Assembly (NCBI RefSeq): GCF_000150275.1
Contig: NW_002060948.1
Location: 1,601,328-1,665,327, forward strand
Origin: Trichoplax adhaerens
Taxonomy: Eukaryota; Placozoa; Uniplacotomia; Trichoplacea; Trichoplacidae
Reading direction: 5' to 3'
Length of the DNA stretch: 64,000 nt
Position numbers and translations under genes: made by a program. This document shows positions 51,828 through 64,000 of the stretch, one piece after another. The stretch's first letter is position 1; each line of letters starts with the position of its first letter. The notes beneath the pieces were generated by a model. It had not been told where the DNA came from and did not search any database. It saw only the letters and a program-made list of their open reading frames with translations.

Positions 51828-54800
51828 ATGTCTCGCGTAGTCACCGAATATAAAACTCGCCAAGAGTTGCTTAATAATGTGAAAAAAGCGGTAAGTCAAT
51901 AGGATGAAAATACAATTCTACGCTAGCAATACCATAGACGACGATAGGGATGGAGATGGAACGTACAAGGAGGAGGAGGATAGGGATTGAGATTGAACGT
52001 ACAAGGAAGAGGAGGAGGATATGGATTGAGATTGAACGTACAAGGAGGACGATGATATGGATGAGGATTCAACGTACAAGGAGGAGGATATGGATTACGA
52101 TTGAACGGACAAGGAGGACAACGATATGGATTAGGATTCAACGGACAAGGGGGACAACGATATGGATTAGGATGGAACGTACAAGGAGGCCGATGATATC
52201 GATTAGGATGGAACGTACAAGGAGGCCGATGATATCGATTAGGATGGAACGTACAAGGAGGCCGATGATATCCATTAGGATGGAACGTACAAGGAGGCCG
52301 ATGATATCGATTAGGATGGAACGTACAAGGAGGCCGATGATATCCATTAGGATGGAACGTACAAGGAGGCCGATGATATCGATTAGGATGGAACGTACAA
52401 GGAGGCCGATGATATCCATTAGGATGGAACGTACAAGGAGGCCGATGATATCCATTAGGATGGAACGTACAAGGAGGCCGATGATATCCATTCCAATTTT
52501 AGCACTTTATGTCATCAGCCAATACTTGACAATTTAGAGCGGTAGCATCAATCGCTTCCATACAAGTAGATTGTTGACAAGAGATATACAGTACTTTCAT
52601 TGACTATGGATTTGCAGTAGTAGCGCTATGCTATTCCATGTTCACCAAAGCGACACACTTGTACAACAAGGAAATGACTGAATTAAAAGTCGTTTTTGTC
52701 AGTTTCAATCGCATGCAGTTTGTACTATGGTTGATTTTGTTGGATTCAGTATTTTAATGGTCTATTCCTAGGATAGTTTGTTGATTAGCATTACTAGTAG
52801 TACAAATGGTTGATGTAGTCAGCTATTGCATCGATTTCACTACAAGATCTTTCATCAAAGCGTAGCAAGGTACACCATGTAGTTTCATACCTTTGCCTTG
52901 ATGACAGGATTGTGAACATCAACATCGTAGTCTACTTGTATTGATTATAGATCATAACAGACGATGAAGGTACAAAAATACGATAGAGACTCAATCGATT
53001 GATGTCTAAATAATTGTTATTTCATCGCCCGTTAAGTTACTCTTCCAAATCATTTGTCACGCTAATCGAAAGTTGGGTCGAAGCGAATTGTACCAACAAT
53101 TTGATCATCCATGTTACTTGAATCAATCATAATTATCGACAAGGATGAAAGACAGTAGATCAAGCCACTGTAATAATAATCATAATCTCTTTTCAAATTA
53201 TTCCTCTTTCTCTATCCATCATGTACAAGCACTTATCTAATTGTACCGTGATTTTTTTTTCAATGATTTTTTTCTGCCGTCATGAACATTTTAAAAATAC
53301 ATTAAAATGTGTTTGGCCATTGTTTGTTTTGTATCATGATATTCTTTATTTGAATATTGATTATTATTTTACCAACTTTTCTTACATAATGTAGGTGAAA
53401 CAGCTGATGGAAGAGGCTGTAACTAAAAAATTTATACACGAAGACAGTGGAACGGTGATCACCTTTTGCAGTAAGTGATAGTGTTATTGGCGATAGTTTT
53501 TTGGAATGCAAATCATCCAATTCCTTTTATTCATGTCGTTCAAATTCATCATCAAATGATGGTATACACACGCTGGACTTACCAGTACAGTCAATCACAT
53601 TTTTTCGATCTTAAAGTGCAAACTTTTTGCGGATCGAGAACGATCGTAGTTGATATACTGAGTACAAGATTAGTTGCGATCGTCGGGGGGATACACATTT
53701 CTCACACAGTCGACTGAGAATTGAAAGTGTGTTGTGGATACCTTCGTGATCGGATACTATTGAACACGGAAGGACTTCCTGCCTTTCAAGTCAGAAAGAG
53801 ATCGCCACAACGAAACGGCTCTACGGATTGTCTAAACAGTATGGGTATGGCCAAGAATTTAAAATCACTTTTATTGTTGACTGGCCATACGTCCATGCTT
53901 GTGTCCGTATGCTGAATAAAAATGGTCTGTTGTCATTGACTGCTAAAATGATTCCAAATGGCCAGCATGAGAACGATTTGAAGACTTGACAATCTCTGAG
54001 ATTAGAATCCTATTCAATTATTCAGATTGTGCTTTCTAGCGTTGCTTGATTGATTTCACATTATTGCACTTCTTTTTGTTCCCCTTTTCAAATGAATTGC
54101 ACATGGATTTAATTTGCCTCCTGGGGTTTGAAGTGCTTAATGAAGATATCAGTCTGTAGTATATTACGCTAATGGATTATCCATGTTCAATCTTGACAAA
54201 TTGATAGAAAGGACATAGATACGGATAGGCAGATTACTCATATCTCCCATACCTGCATGCCTTATTAAATTTTACTTTTGTTTTGATGTCACGCCATGAC
54301 ACTATCAAAAGACCACGGGCAAGGCTTCATCATGGACCGCTAATAAAAACGATTTTTATTTTTTGAGTAGTCCATGGCTTAATGAATCGCTACCGTTGGC
54401 TAAAATTCACAGTACAGTAATCAATGTGCGCTAAACCTGATTGCTATCCCCAGTATGTAGTCAATTAAATTATTATCGGTCTGGTGGCGTAGAATTCTCG
54501 ACTAGAGAAGCAAGTTAGTGGTGATGGGTTAAAGTAGTAAAAGCGTTGACGTAAGTTTTTGATACGAAGCAAGTTAGTGGTGATGGACTAAAGTAGTAAA
54601 AACGTTGACACAAGTTTTTGACACGAAGCAAGTTAGTGGTGGTGGACTAAAGTAGTAAAAACGTTGACACGAAGCAAGTTACTGGTGATGGACTAAAGTA
54701 GTAAAAACGTTGACACAAGTTTTTGACACGAAGCAAGTTAGTGGTGATGGACTAAAGTAGTAAAAACGTTGACACAAGCTTTTGACACGAAGCAAGTTAC

Positions 54801-57800
54801 TGGTGATGGACTAAAGTAGTAAAAACGTTGACACAAGCTTTTGACACGAAGCAAGTTACTGGTGATGGATTATAGTAGTAAAAAATGTTGACATAAAGCT
54901 TTTCTCATGTAATTCTAGTAATAGAATATCGTAGGCAGTCTTTGATCGATAATAATCTATACATTGTACAATGGATAGCTATGTAACTGAGTAGTGAAAA
55001 CGGTTTAATGGCTATCTATCATCCTCTTCCACTTGTACAGTGTACTTAGTCGTGGCAAATGAGAATAGGAAGGAAGACTTTTAGAGAAAATTGATTTGAC
55101 AGTATACTTCACAAGTCTAGGTAGTGGATATCATTTTTCAGTTTAACTATTTGTGCTAGTAACTCCAAACTCTAGACAATCTGTCATCGATATCGGTGGT
55201 GTTTAGATTACTTAAGGGCCACCTATTCCAATATTATTCACATGGATCAATACGAGAAAGAATGGCATCGTAGACACAATGAAATGCAATATAATTATAC
55301 AAACCATAAGCAAGTACGATTAGAAAGGAAAAACAAGAAAAGTACACTGCAGTCTACTCCACTGTGCAGAATTAAACAACAAAACGCCAACGATAAACCC
55401 TCGGTGATGATTTCCCCCCAAAATGCTGATCGATTACTGATATTATTGTACAATACTTAATTTTTTCAGTGTTTACCAGGGTCTATGAAATGCGATGTTT
55501 TGCCTTTCTAGAGTAATAATGGATGTCACGAAAAGTGTATAATATATGCCTAATAACACTACATTTTTTCAGTGTATACCAGGGTCTATGAAATGCCATG
55601 TTTTGCCTTTCTACAGTAATAATGGATGTCACAAAAAGTGTACAGTATATGCCTAATAACACTACATTTTTTCAGTGTATACCAGGGTCTATGAAATGCC
55701 ATGTTTTGCCTTTCTACAGTAATAATGGACATCACAAAAAGTGTACAGTATATGGCTAATAACACTACATTTTTTCAGTGTATACCAGGGTCTATGAAAT
55801 GCCATGTTTTGCCTTTCTACAGTAATAATGGATGTCACAAAAAGTGTACAGTATATGCCTTATAACACTACATTTTTTCAGTGTATACCAGGGTCTATGA
55901 AATGCCATGTTTTGCCTTTCTACAGTAATAATGGACATCACAAAAAGTGTACAGTATATGGCTAATAACACTACATTTTTTCAGTGTATACCAGGGTCTA
56001 TGAAATGCCATGTTTTGCCTTTCTACAGTAATAATGGACATCACAAAAAGTGTATAATATATGCCTAATAACACTAAATTAGTGTATCGTTTATGTGTAA
56101 TAATACAATAAGACAGTCCTCTCTAACCGAATGGAAACAGTTTAGCAAGAATAAAAGCAGAGTACAATAGGTTAGGATGCATTACCTTCTTTAATGTGTA
56201 AAGTACATGGACTATCATTTTATGATTTTAGAGATGATGTATCCAATCCGATTGATTACAGTTGAAATAATACGTATATCCTTCATCTTTTTTACTTATC
56301 CTATCAAGCATCAAAGTAGCATAAAAATAGTTTACGTCAATTTTAATAATTCATATCAATGAAGTGAATTGAATTTGGTCTGTAGACAGGCGTAGCAGAT
56401 GGTACAATGGAGTAAAGAAAAAATGATAGCCCAACAGGAAGTACAAATTACGTATATAGCATTATTGATTCTTTGATCTACGACAGTGTTGTAGATGGAG
56501 TAGAATCTCGTGCATGGACTATTACAATCACACGCTTTTTGTATAGGCAATCTGAACTTGTGGTAGATATGATCTACCGGTTAAATCATGCCAATTGTCG
56601 CTGTATACTTGAATATCAAATATCCTTTGCTAGCATGTTTAATGTCTATGTGTGACTATAGACTTCTCGGTAAGTAGAGTAACTTGAGTGTTGATTCCCG
56701 ATGGATATTTGTTAACATTGCTAGCGTACCTTCATACTGAATGTTAACATCATGGACAGTAGACATTAATGAAGTAAAGTTAATCATAATAATAATGTAT
56801 GGGGGTAATCGACTCGTATTATCGGCAATTACAAGATTGGCTAAACGACATTAGCCTACACATTATTACCCTTTTAACCTTGGTTCAGTTGAGATGATGA
56901 GTTCGGCTTAAGGGTTACATCCTATTATTTTAGTTTAGAATTGATTGTCCAAGAATAATTACAAGGATAGCCATAAATTAATTTAAGGCAATCAACCCTA
57001 TCTATTAACGTAAATATGCAACTGTTCGTTTTCGAATGACAGCTGTGACTTTTTGACTACATTAGAAAAAAAATAGATTTTGTATAGTATACTGTATTGA
57101 GAAACAGACAATCTAATTTTACGCAGGAAGTAATCAACTGCAGGCTTTATATCTCCCTTAATGATGATATTGACTCCATATTGATTAGCCTAAAAGCTTT
57201 TTATCAATCTCTACCGACGTATATTATGTTATACGAATATTGACTGTATTGCACAGCGACGCTTTATAAGTAAACGGTTACACGGAGTATTCTTACGCTT
57301 TCTGAAATAGTTCAAATGAATGATTATTGATTTAACAGTTATTAAATTTTTAAAATTTTCAAAATAAATAAGTATTGTCAGTACTATGCGATCTGTAGTG
57401 TGTGTACAGAATATCAAACAAAAACGAATCCCGTATTTACTGGCTAATATATACCTAGAGGATTATTTATGTCAAGTTGTAATTAGTTACTTATCACCAT
57501 CGCTAATGTATGCGTAGATGATTATTTTTTGTCAAGTTTTGATTAGTTACTTATCATCATGAACTATGATAGTAACCAGGGCTATGAGTATTCGTTGGTT
57601 TGGATAGATGAGAGAGAACAAGAAGCTGTTTCTATGGCCCTAGGGTGATGAATGAATCTTGAAGCCAAGTTAAATTGATAGAATACGCACAGGACGTAAA
57701 AATAGGCCCTCCGAATGAAGATCTCTTTCTGCCGTGAAATACGATTGACTGTTCTTAATTTTAAGCTATTTCTTCGGTACCTGAGTGATGACTGGATCTT

Positions 57801-60800
57801 TGAGCAAAGTTGAACTGATAGAATAGACACAGTACTTAAGATTAGGTCCTTCAAATTAAATTCTCTTCCCGCCGTGAAATATTATAACTTTCTTGATTTG
57901 AATTGGAATCCGTCTAAATCGTTGGTGTATTCGACATGTTGATGATCTAAACTGTAGCTTATTCTTGTTACAGTTGCTATGCATACATAAAAATTTGTAG
58001 CTAATTATATACCGCGCAAATATATTAAGTTCTAGATGGTATCATGACTAGTCGTTTTAGTGACCAAATCATGCAGATACTTTGCGTTTACTAAGGGTTG
58101 GTCTTGCTCACAGTGACAAATCTCGACGGAAATATGTGGTTTAGGATTTCTATATTAATCTACGCGTAACGTCGTATAGCACTATTACCTTCATGATTAC
58201 CTGTTACTTAATGTAATTATGTGAGGACGCTAACAGAAAAGCGTAAATTATATTAAATGGGGAATGATGTTTGTAGGTCTTGTAATAATTTTGTATTTTT
58301 GGGTTGCTAATAAGAATGGGTGGATAACTGACAGAGATTGAATCTTGTTCACGAATAATTACATGCGAGTATAATATAATTATTGTAGGTAATCGTACTA
58401 TTCAGTAGAATTAACTCTTATCCAATATTATCAATCAAACAACAGTACTACAGTACATTGGGGGATTTATTCTGTGTAAATGTTGATTGTACTTTGTAGA
58501 ATAGCTAATTATGCTCTGTTTACAGCTTTGATCTTCCTACATTTTTTCTTCATCATACATAGCATTAATTTTTCTCTGCTCTGAACAATACATAGACGAA
58601 AGTAACAGCTTTTCCTTCATTTGCCTTAATTAGCCAAAAATAAGAAAAAAAATTCTGTATTTATCATAGTATTCTCATTGCCTTCATAATAGAGCGTATG
58701 ATAGCTTTACTATGCAAGCGCAGTGCTATAATGCTCAAGTTCTATAGCACGGTAATAGTGGACGTTTTGGATGCAGTTGTAATGATGATGAAGTATAACA
58801 TACTTGATGAATAAAGCGTAAGATAGCTTGACTTTGCGAGTGCAGTGCTATAATGTTGACAAGTTCTATAGTAGTCCTTGGTAATAGTGAACGCTTTGGA
58901 TTTAGTCGTCATAATAATCAAGTATACGTATAACACTCGATAAAGTATAATCTATTATTGGTTTATTCCTTTAAAAAGAACGTCGAGAATTTGTTATTGT
59001 TACAGAAAATCTTGAATAATACTATACATTATACAGTATACGTATACGGTACTTTGGGCTTTGTCCATCATTTATACATTTAAGATTAGAGTAACTAAAC
59101 CAAGAGCTTGATGATCAGAATAAATAGATGAGATCATCTTAATATTACTGTTACATATGACTATTTAGAATTGTATCAGTGTTTTCATTCTCGTGTACAT
59201 CAGTTCATATCGAAAATGCATCAAAGCTGTTGAAAATTGAGTTTTTTACTCCACAATTGTTTGCTGTATTAGGAGTTTATTATATTATGCGCATATAGAT
59301 ATGAAATACGGCATTGTATAAACTGGGATATAGCCAGTGAAAGACTATTGCAGCATCAAATTTCTGTCTCTATCAAAAGAAGTTATGATATCCTAGATAA
59401 AGTTTACAAAGTTTTCGTCTAAATGCATTCAATTAATTTGATAGAATGTATTGAAAATTGTCTAATTCACGGCTTGAAGAAAAGAGCTGGCGGTTGGCTA
59501 AGGAATCTATCATCACATGCTCTGTTAGTAAAGCTTAGCAAGAACAGTCAGCTTGCTGCAAACTTACTAGAAAAGAGTTATATGGAAGATGGGGGCTTCA
59601 GAGGTAGAAGTGATTCAAGCTTAAGCCAATCCAGGCGTAAAATTTCCGAAAAACAAAAAAGTGTTTCACATATTCATCCAGCTCTGGCTAAGCATCGATG
59701 GATTTTGATAGCTCTGATGGAAAGGAAATTAATTCCAATTATAGAAGAATTAATGAGAGTATCAAGGTATTAGAATCAACAGCATTGCAATGATAGTACT
59801 TAATCGGGCATAAATACCTCATAAAAATACCTATAAAATAGAATAAGATTGCCTAGATAGTAATGTACTCAAAACTGTACGTACTGTATATCATGAAATA
59901 TAGGCTTGGCTATATTGATCGTAATGATTCGCATGTTGTAAAATTAAAAGTAAATCAAAGATATCAAAGACGTAAATATTAGCGCTGATGATACAAGATT
60001 AACACTTATTTCGTAATATATTAGCAAATTCTATGAAAGTGAAGCTTTGATGCTGCACACGGTTGATGGCCCTTTACTTGTTAACTTGATTGGTAAGCAT
60101 TTAATATGCCTGATATCATAATGTATTTCTTATGTAAAAGCGATATTGTAATATACAGTATATGCTACATACTAATCAGTATCATTTCGCATATTAAAAT
60201 AACAGTCGGTGTATGCGCTCTTGAATTTACTCGTATGAAAACTCCTGATAATGTATGGTCTGATCCATCTGCTGAAGAACTAGTTAAACGTGATAGGTAG
60301 ACACAATAGAAACTGTAGACATCATGCATTACCATTTAATTTATTCTATTTACATAACAGAAATCAGTAATAACTAACACTTGTATACTTTTCCTTCTGT
60401 TTATAAAATAATTAGAATTCATTCTACAGAATCGTTCTCCAGGATGAACTCCCAAACGAAACCTACACTAGGAAAGGTAATGTATCATCTAATCATTGAA
60501 AACCTTCATGGATTATAGTTACGAGTATATATTGTCGGTTAATTTAATTATAATTTGTATAGTGTTTCTGCATATTTTAATTCGTCTGTATATAAATATT
60601 TTAGATGAATAGCGCAATATCTGTGGATGATATTCGATCAAAATATTCCGCGAGAGATCATGTAGAATCGATGCACCAGAACGGTTCTGCAACATTACTG
60701 TACGGCAAAAACAATGTCCTTGCTCAGCCGGTATGTGACATGAATATAGGAATCCCAGGAATTTTATTTGCTTTTTAAGCAATTTTTCATTTATTGCTAA

Positions 60801-63800
60801 ACCTACAGAAAGATGGTATGGAACCTGTTGCCGGATATTTATCACTGCACAAAACAGACCTTCACTTGCTGCTGAAATGGACTCCGAATCAGCTAATGAA
60901 TGCTGGCGAGAAATATAACGAAAAGTAAACCATACAATATAATATCATTGACGAACAATATCGTAAAAGAACGTATTTTGTTTACTAAACGTAGTGCACA
61001 ATTTTTCATAAAGTCTCATACTAATTCGGAATTTATTTTCAGTATTTTGTGGGAATATGCTATGACAATTGATTTTAGTCAAATCATTTACCTTCATGTA
61101 CATCAAAGTAAGTTACTAAAGTTAAGTTGCAAGGTTGTATATATATTGTTTCGCATATAAAGCACTTCTCTAAATTGAAGGGCTAATCATTTCTACTTCT
61201 CGCTTATCAATGTATTAGGTAACAATAAAAACTCCGTTATTTTGGTTGGATTTGATGGAGTGCAATATAAACCGTTTATTTTTCCAAAGGGTGGTGCGAT
61301 GCTGTCATTTTTGTCTTGCTTGGAGAGTGGCATTCTACCCTATGGAAAATTTGATCCACCGCTATTTACAAAGAAACGTGGGGGTTTACGATCTAAGAGA
61401 AGCAGCAAATTTGCTGCAAAAAACAAAGACAGAATCAACAGCGATGATTATTCAGGGTTGTTGAAAGAACTCTCATCTGATAAGGGATCTGATGGACTAA
61501 TGAATTTTGTGTTTCGCATAATTACTACAAATGAAACCAAAAAAACTAGTAAGTTCGTTTCAGTTTTTAAATTTTCTACCAAGGAACTATCCTAGTAGTT
61601 TGAGAAACAACAAAATATTAAATTTACTGATGCTATATTTCTACTTTTTATCAAAATCTGCATTTGAAATGGTATATGTTTATAAATAGAGCTATCTCGA
61701 AGGAGAGCAGCTGCAAAGCTATTGAGAGAAAAGCATGCTGAAGAAGTAAAAGATGTACCTGCAGAACCTTTTGCAAACATGTATTCAACTTCTGAACATA
61801 ATCTTCAGGCTTCTTCGGATAAGTAAGTATAAATGTTAAGTTCAAATGGGCATAAAATATATATACTTTTATATCTTGTGTATGACTAAATCGGAAAAAT
61901 ATCGGATATTTTTATTTTAGGCAATCAATAAAGTCCCTATGCGATAGCATGAGAGTTCAGTTACTTTCACGAGCTTTCTATGGATGTAAGGACCAGATAA
62001 ACAATATAGAAGTATTACATAGTTTTATTAATAGACCGATTTTAAAATACATACTTTGTGATTTAATAGGGCTCGCTTACTGTCGCCATCTATCAACCGT
62101 AAGAATCCATTTATCAGGGCTGGTACATGAAAAAAATATTTCTATAACGCAAACATCAAATACCTCAGCTGGTATCACCGAAAAAGTATGGAAAGAACTG
62201 AATAGCTCCGGAAAGGTAAGTTAAAAATTATAATATAAGCTAGTACTTAATCAGAACGACGTATAATGAAGTGTCCTATAATTCGAAACTTTGAAAAATT
62301 TTGCCTTGGCTACATTTTTAAACGTCGACATATAGGTCAAGGATGAAGAAGAAATCATGAAACTCACTTACTTTGGAGGGGTTGAACATAGTATAAGGAA
62401 GGAGGTAAAACAAACCCTTAGTAACCTTTAATGAAATTCTTAACTTTACAATATTTTACTATGCCGATTTTATGTTGATTGTCTCTAATTGTAATTAAAG
62501 GTGTGGCCTTACTTACTTGGACATTACAAAGTAGGATTAACTGAAGATGAGAGAGAAATGATTGATAAAGCATCAGAAAAATCCTTCCGGCGTATTTTAG
62601 ATGAATGGCAAGCTTGTGAGACTTATTTGTTAGGTAAAGAAAAAGGCAAAGATGATATATTTATGGATCAAGATAACGATAGTTCGTCGTTAGAGTATAA
62701 AGGTATTTTCAATAATGATAGAAGTAAATTATTTAGTGGCTTTATTGCATTTTATATTGTAAAAGTGCAAATTTGCAATTTTATCTGATTTTTACGTTTC
62801 TGTTAATTTTGTATTGTCCATTAGAAATTAATGGTACCAATGATTTAAATCAGGAAATAGATGAAGCTGATGCAAGATCTTTAAGCAAATTTGATCCCTA
62901 CTCTGATTGTTATTCAAGCATTAGTATTGATACCCTCGATAGAAGTGAAATTGATAGTGCATTCGGATCGGTTGACAACAAATCTAACGGAATGTCATCG
63001 AGCGAAAGTAGAGATAATGCAACAATAAGTAAAGGAGATAGCTTTAAGAAAAAGGTGAAACTGCTAAGGAAAGGCAGCAGCTCTTTTGAAAGGGTTAGCG
63101 TTTCGTCAAATGGTTCTTTCAATGTAAGTATAGTCAATGTGGACGTTAATATTCCATTTTACAGTTATCATTACCAGAAAAGAAGATTTATGTCTACTAT
63201 GAAATATTTATATTGTCGTATTTATGCTATATGGATTGATTAATTTCATTTGTGATTGCTTTTAGTCGGAAGTTTTGGAAATATTTTCTAGCAATTTGCA
63301 CCGTATCGATAAGGATGTAATGCGTTGCGATCGTAATTATTGGTATTTTACCCCCAATAATCAGCATAATAATTTACAAAAATTAAGAAATATAATGTGC
63401 AGGTTAGTATAACAAAACCAAGCTTCTTTCGAGGGTGATATCAACTAGTTATTCTTATTGTTTGAAATGTTATGCATCATATCCGAGTTAATGAAGTAAT
63501 AATTACTTCCATATGATTGATTATAATTTATAGCTTTGTTTGGGAACATCTCGATATTGGTTACGTACAGGGAATGTGCGATTTGGCTGCGCCATTATTA
63601 GTAATATTCGATGATGAACCGAAAAGTTACAGCTGCTTTTGCTTTCTGATGAATCGAATGGCATCAAATTTTCCGCATGGTGGTGGTATGGATACACACT
63701 TTGCAAATATGCGCTCTTTAATTCAGGTTGGTTATCTTCATTGCTGCGATATATATACATTTTGAAATTGCGTAATCCAGGCTAATTATCTGCTAGATAT

Positions 63801-64000
63801 TGGATTCAGAAATGTTCGATTTGATGCATCAGAACGGTGATTATACGCATTTTTACTTTTGTTACCGTTGGTTTTTACTTGATTTTAAACGAGGTAAGAT
63901 TGATTATATATATAAACTACAAGAAAATGTCACTATCATTTTCTCAATGATCGTCTAAATGCTTAAATATGCCATAATTATTTTACTAAATATGTATTTG
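51828..64000 (+). CDS. Small G protein signalling modulator 1/2-like RUN-TBC Rab GAP (3' end beyond window)
   Basis: Rab/Rap-interacting protein with a Rab GAP domain. 19 exons seen: 51828-51890, 53395-53470, 59445-59766, 60025-60092, 60206-60296, 60416-60476, 60605-60730, 60809-60924, 61043-61107, 61219-61548, 61690-61822, 61921-61985, 62070-62215, 62336-62404, 62501-62702, 62825-63123, 63266-63402, 63534-63726, 63797-63893; 886 codons so far, all in phase. The RUN domain (residues about 10-210) has [13 protein letters not shown] and [12 protein letters not shown] (human MEEAVTRKFVHED, VEACVLHGLRRRA). The central Rab-binding region has [20 protein letters not shown] and [10 protein letters not shown]. 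The TBC domain starts at [34 protein letters not shown] and the catalytic GYVQGMCDL Gln finger are present. The window ends about 100 bp into the intron after FLLDFKR, so the end of the TBC domain is missing. SGSM1 versus SGSM2 is not resolved. Confidence 0.94.
51944..52495. repeat. 36-bp minisatellite in SGSM intron 1
   Basis: About 15 units of consensus GAACGTACAAGGAGGCCGAT followed by GATATCGATTAGGATG. From 52171 to 52490 nine units are almost perfect and alternate between GATATCGATT and GATATCCATT; the 5' units (51944-52170) are degenerate. Because 36 is divisible by 3 and no frame of the unit makes a stop on two of the strands' frames, long artefactual open frames run through on both strands (195 and 117 codons). 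It lies wholly inside an intron. Confidence 0.93.
54507..54903. repeat. 59-bp tandem array, seven units
   Basis: Units start GAAGCAAGTTA(G/C)TGGTG at about 54507, 54566, 54625, 54671, 54730, 54789 and 54848. The third unit is shortened to 46 bp by loss of the CAAGTTTTTGACAC block. Units share CTAAAGTAGTAAAAACGTTG. Confidence 0.92.
55242..55460 (+). CDS. Unassigned 72-codon open frame next to the 103-bp array
   Basis: A frame opening [15 protein letters not shown] and ending LLYNT, rich in Q, N, K and R and more protein-like than other intronic frames. It stops two bases before the T-run of the first array unit. An internal TCG|GTGATG at 55403/55404 could act as a phase-0 donor (the same donor hexamer ends PIGS exon 2). 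No family recognised. It may be an independent small gene, an alternative SGSM exon, or chance. Confidence 0.25.
   Translation: MDQYEKEWHRRHNEMQYNYTNHKQVRLERKNKKSTLQSTPLCRIKQQNANDKPSVMISPQNADRLLILLYNT
55461..56078 (+). repeat. Six copies of an exact 103-bp repeat, each with a 3' splice site and short Cys/His-rich frame
   Basis: Each unit carries TTTTTTCAG followed by a frame starting TGT (Cys) at 55470, 55573, 55676, 55779, 55882 and 55985. The frame is 27 codons (28 in unit 4) ending in TAA, with Cys at positions 1, 8 and 23, Cys or His at 19, and His at 20. Unit 1 has an in-frame TAG at codon 14; units 2-6 are open. Position 19 is Cys in units 1, 2 and 4 and His in 3, 5 and 6. The period of 103 is not a multiple of 3, so the array is not one continuous coding repeat. 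Confidence 0.93.
57461..57561. repeat. Two-copy direct repeat of about 45 bp
   Basis: GATTATTTATGTCAAGTTGT at 57461 and GATTATTTTTTGTCAAGTTT at 57520, both followed by ATTAGTTACTTATCA; offset 59 bp. Confidence 0.75.
57634..57890. repeat. Two diverged copies of a unit of about 130 bp
   Basis: Copy A at about 57634-57750 and copy B at about 57764-57890 share GTGATGA(A/C)TG, AAGTT(A/G)AA(T/C)TGATAGAATA and GCCGTGAAATA in the same order. Confidence 0.75.
58692..58955. repeat. Two diverged copies of a unit of about 130 bp
   Basis: Both copies hold AGCGTA(T/A)GATAGCTT, GCAGTGCTATAATG, AAGTTCTATAG and GGTAATAGTG(G/A)ACG in the same order; starts are near 58692 and 58822. Confidence 0.75.

Larger units (their letters stand above)
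53471..59444 (+). other. Oversized intron 2 of SGSM (about 6 kb)
   Basis: Between the exon ending TFC and the exon beginning at [10 protein letters not shown]. It is much longer than almost all other introns in the window (mostly under 500 bp) and contains the 54507 and 55461 arrays and several two-copy duplications (57461, 57634, 58692). Weak open frames at 53475-53915 show no family features. Confidence 0.85.

Noticed and set aside
51950-52537. Long Arg-rich open frame of 195 codons
   Set aside because: Created by a 36-bp minisatellite whose length is divisible by three; the opposite strand is also open.
53475-53915. Two consecutive rightward frames within SGSM intron 2
   Set aside because: No transposase or other motif, and each lacks plausible splice links to SGSM exons in phase.
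54507-56078. CRISPR-like appearance of regular repeats
   Set aside because: Units are head-to-tail without unique spacers, and this is animal DNA inside an intron.

Overview
This is animal nuclear DNA: AT-rich, spliced protein genes on both strands, about 87 introns that all fit GT-AG and are mostly 50-400 bp. The gene set (TRAF, SGSM, CFAP251, PIGS, PIGL, FBXL12-like) is metazoan. Short introns, one gene per about 6 kb and dense human-like exon splitting suggest an early-branching animal such as a placozoan or sponge; I cannot decide which from the sequence.

Layout. 781-4819 (-): a complete TRAF protein with RING, TRAF zinc fingers, coiled coil and MATH domain. 7931-9085 (+): TRIAP1. 10442-12550 (-): a membrane-anchored class V aminotransferase. 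13810-16960 (+): C1QBP. 18249-18894 (-): GATC. 22974-25287 (+): an SLC15/POT transporter. 26405-33168 (-): CFAP251 in 27 exons. 34122-38437 (+): PIGS in 18 exons. 38653-39594 (-): single-exon FBXL12-like F-box/LRR protein. 41895-43624 (+): PIGL. 44495-45858 (-): YDJC deacetylase. 51828 to beyond the window end (+): SGSM1/2-like RUN-TBC protein, cut off inside its TBC domain. Exon chains were built by eye from splice sites, reading phase and family alignment; every join keeps frame, and the protein lengths match the families.

TRIAP1, C1QBP and GATC are all mitochondrial, and PIGS and PIGL act in GPI-anchor synthesis and attachment. More striking is linkage: most of the human orthologues lie on 12q24, 17 or 22q11, and TRIAP1 and GATC are direct neighbours in human, so the window looks like a preserved piece of ancestral animal linkage.

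The gene-poor stretches (4.8-7.9, 12.6-13.8, 19-22.9, 39.6-41.9, 46-51.8 kb and SGSM intron 2) hold local tandem arrays with units of 36, 59, 103, 127, about 157-184 and about 200 bp, and many copies of a palindromic TACTG/CAGTA pentamer. The most unusual is a six-copy array of exactly 103 bp at 55461-56078: every copy has a strong 3' splice site leading into a short Cys/His-rich reading frame, and the array lies directly behind a 72-codon open frame.
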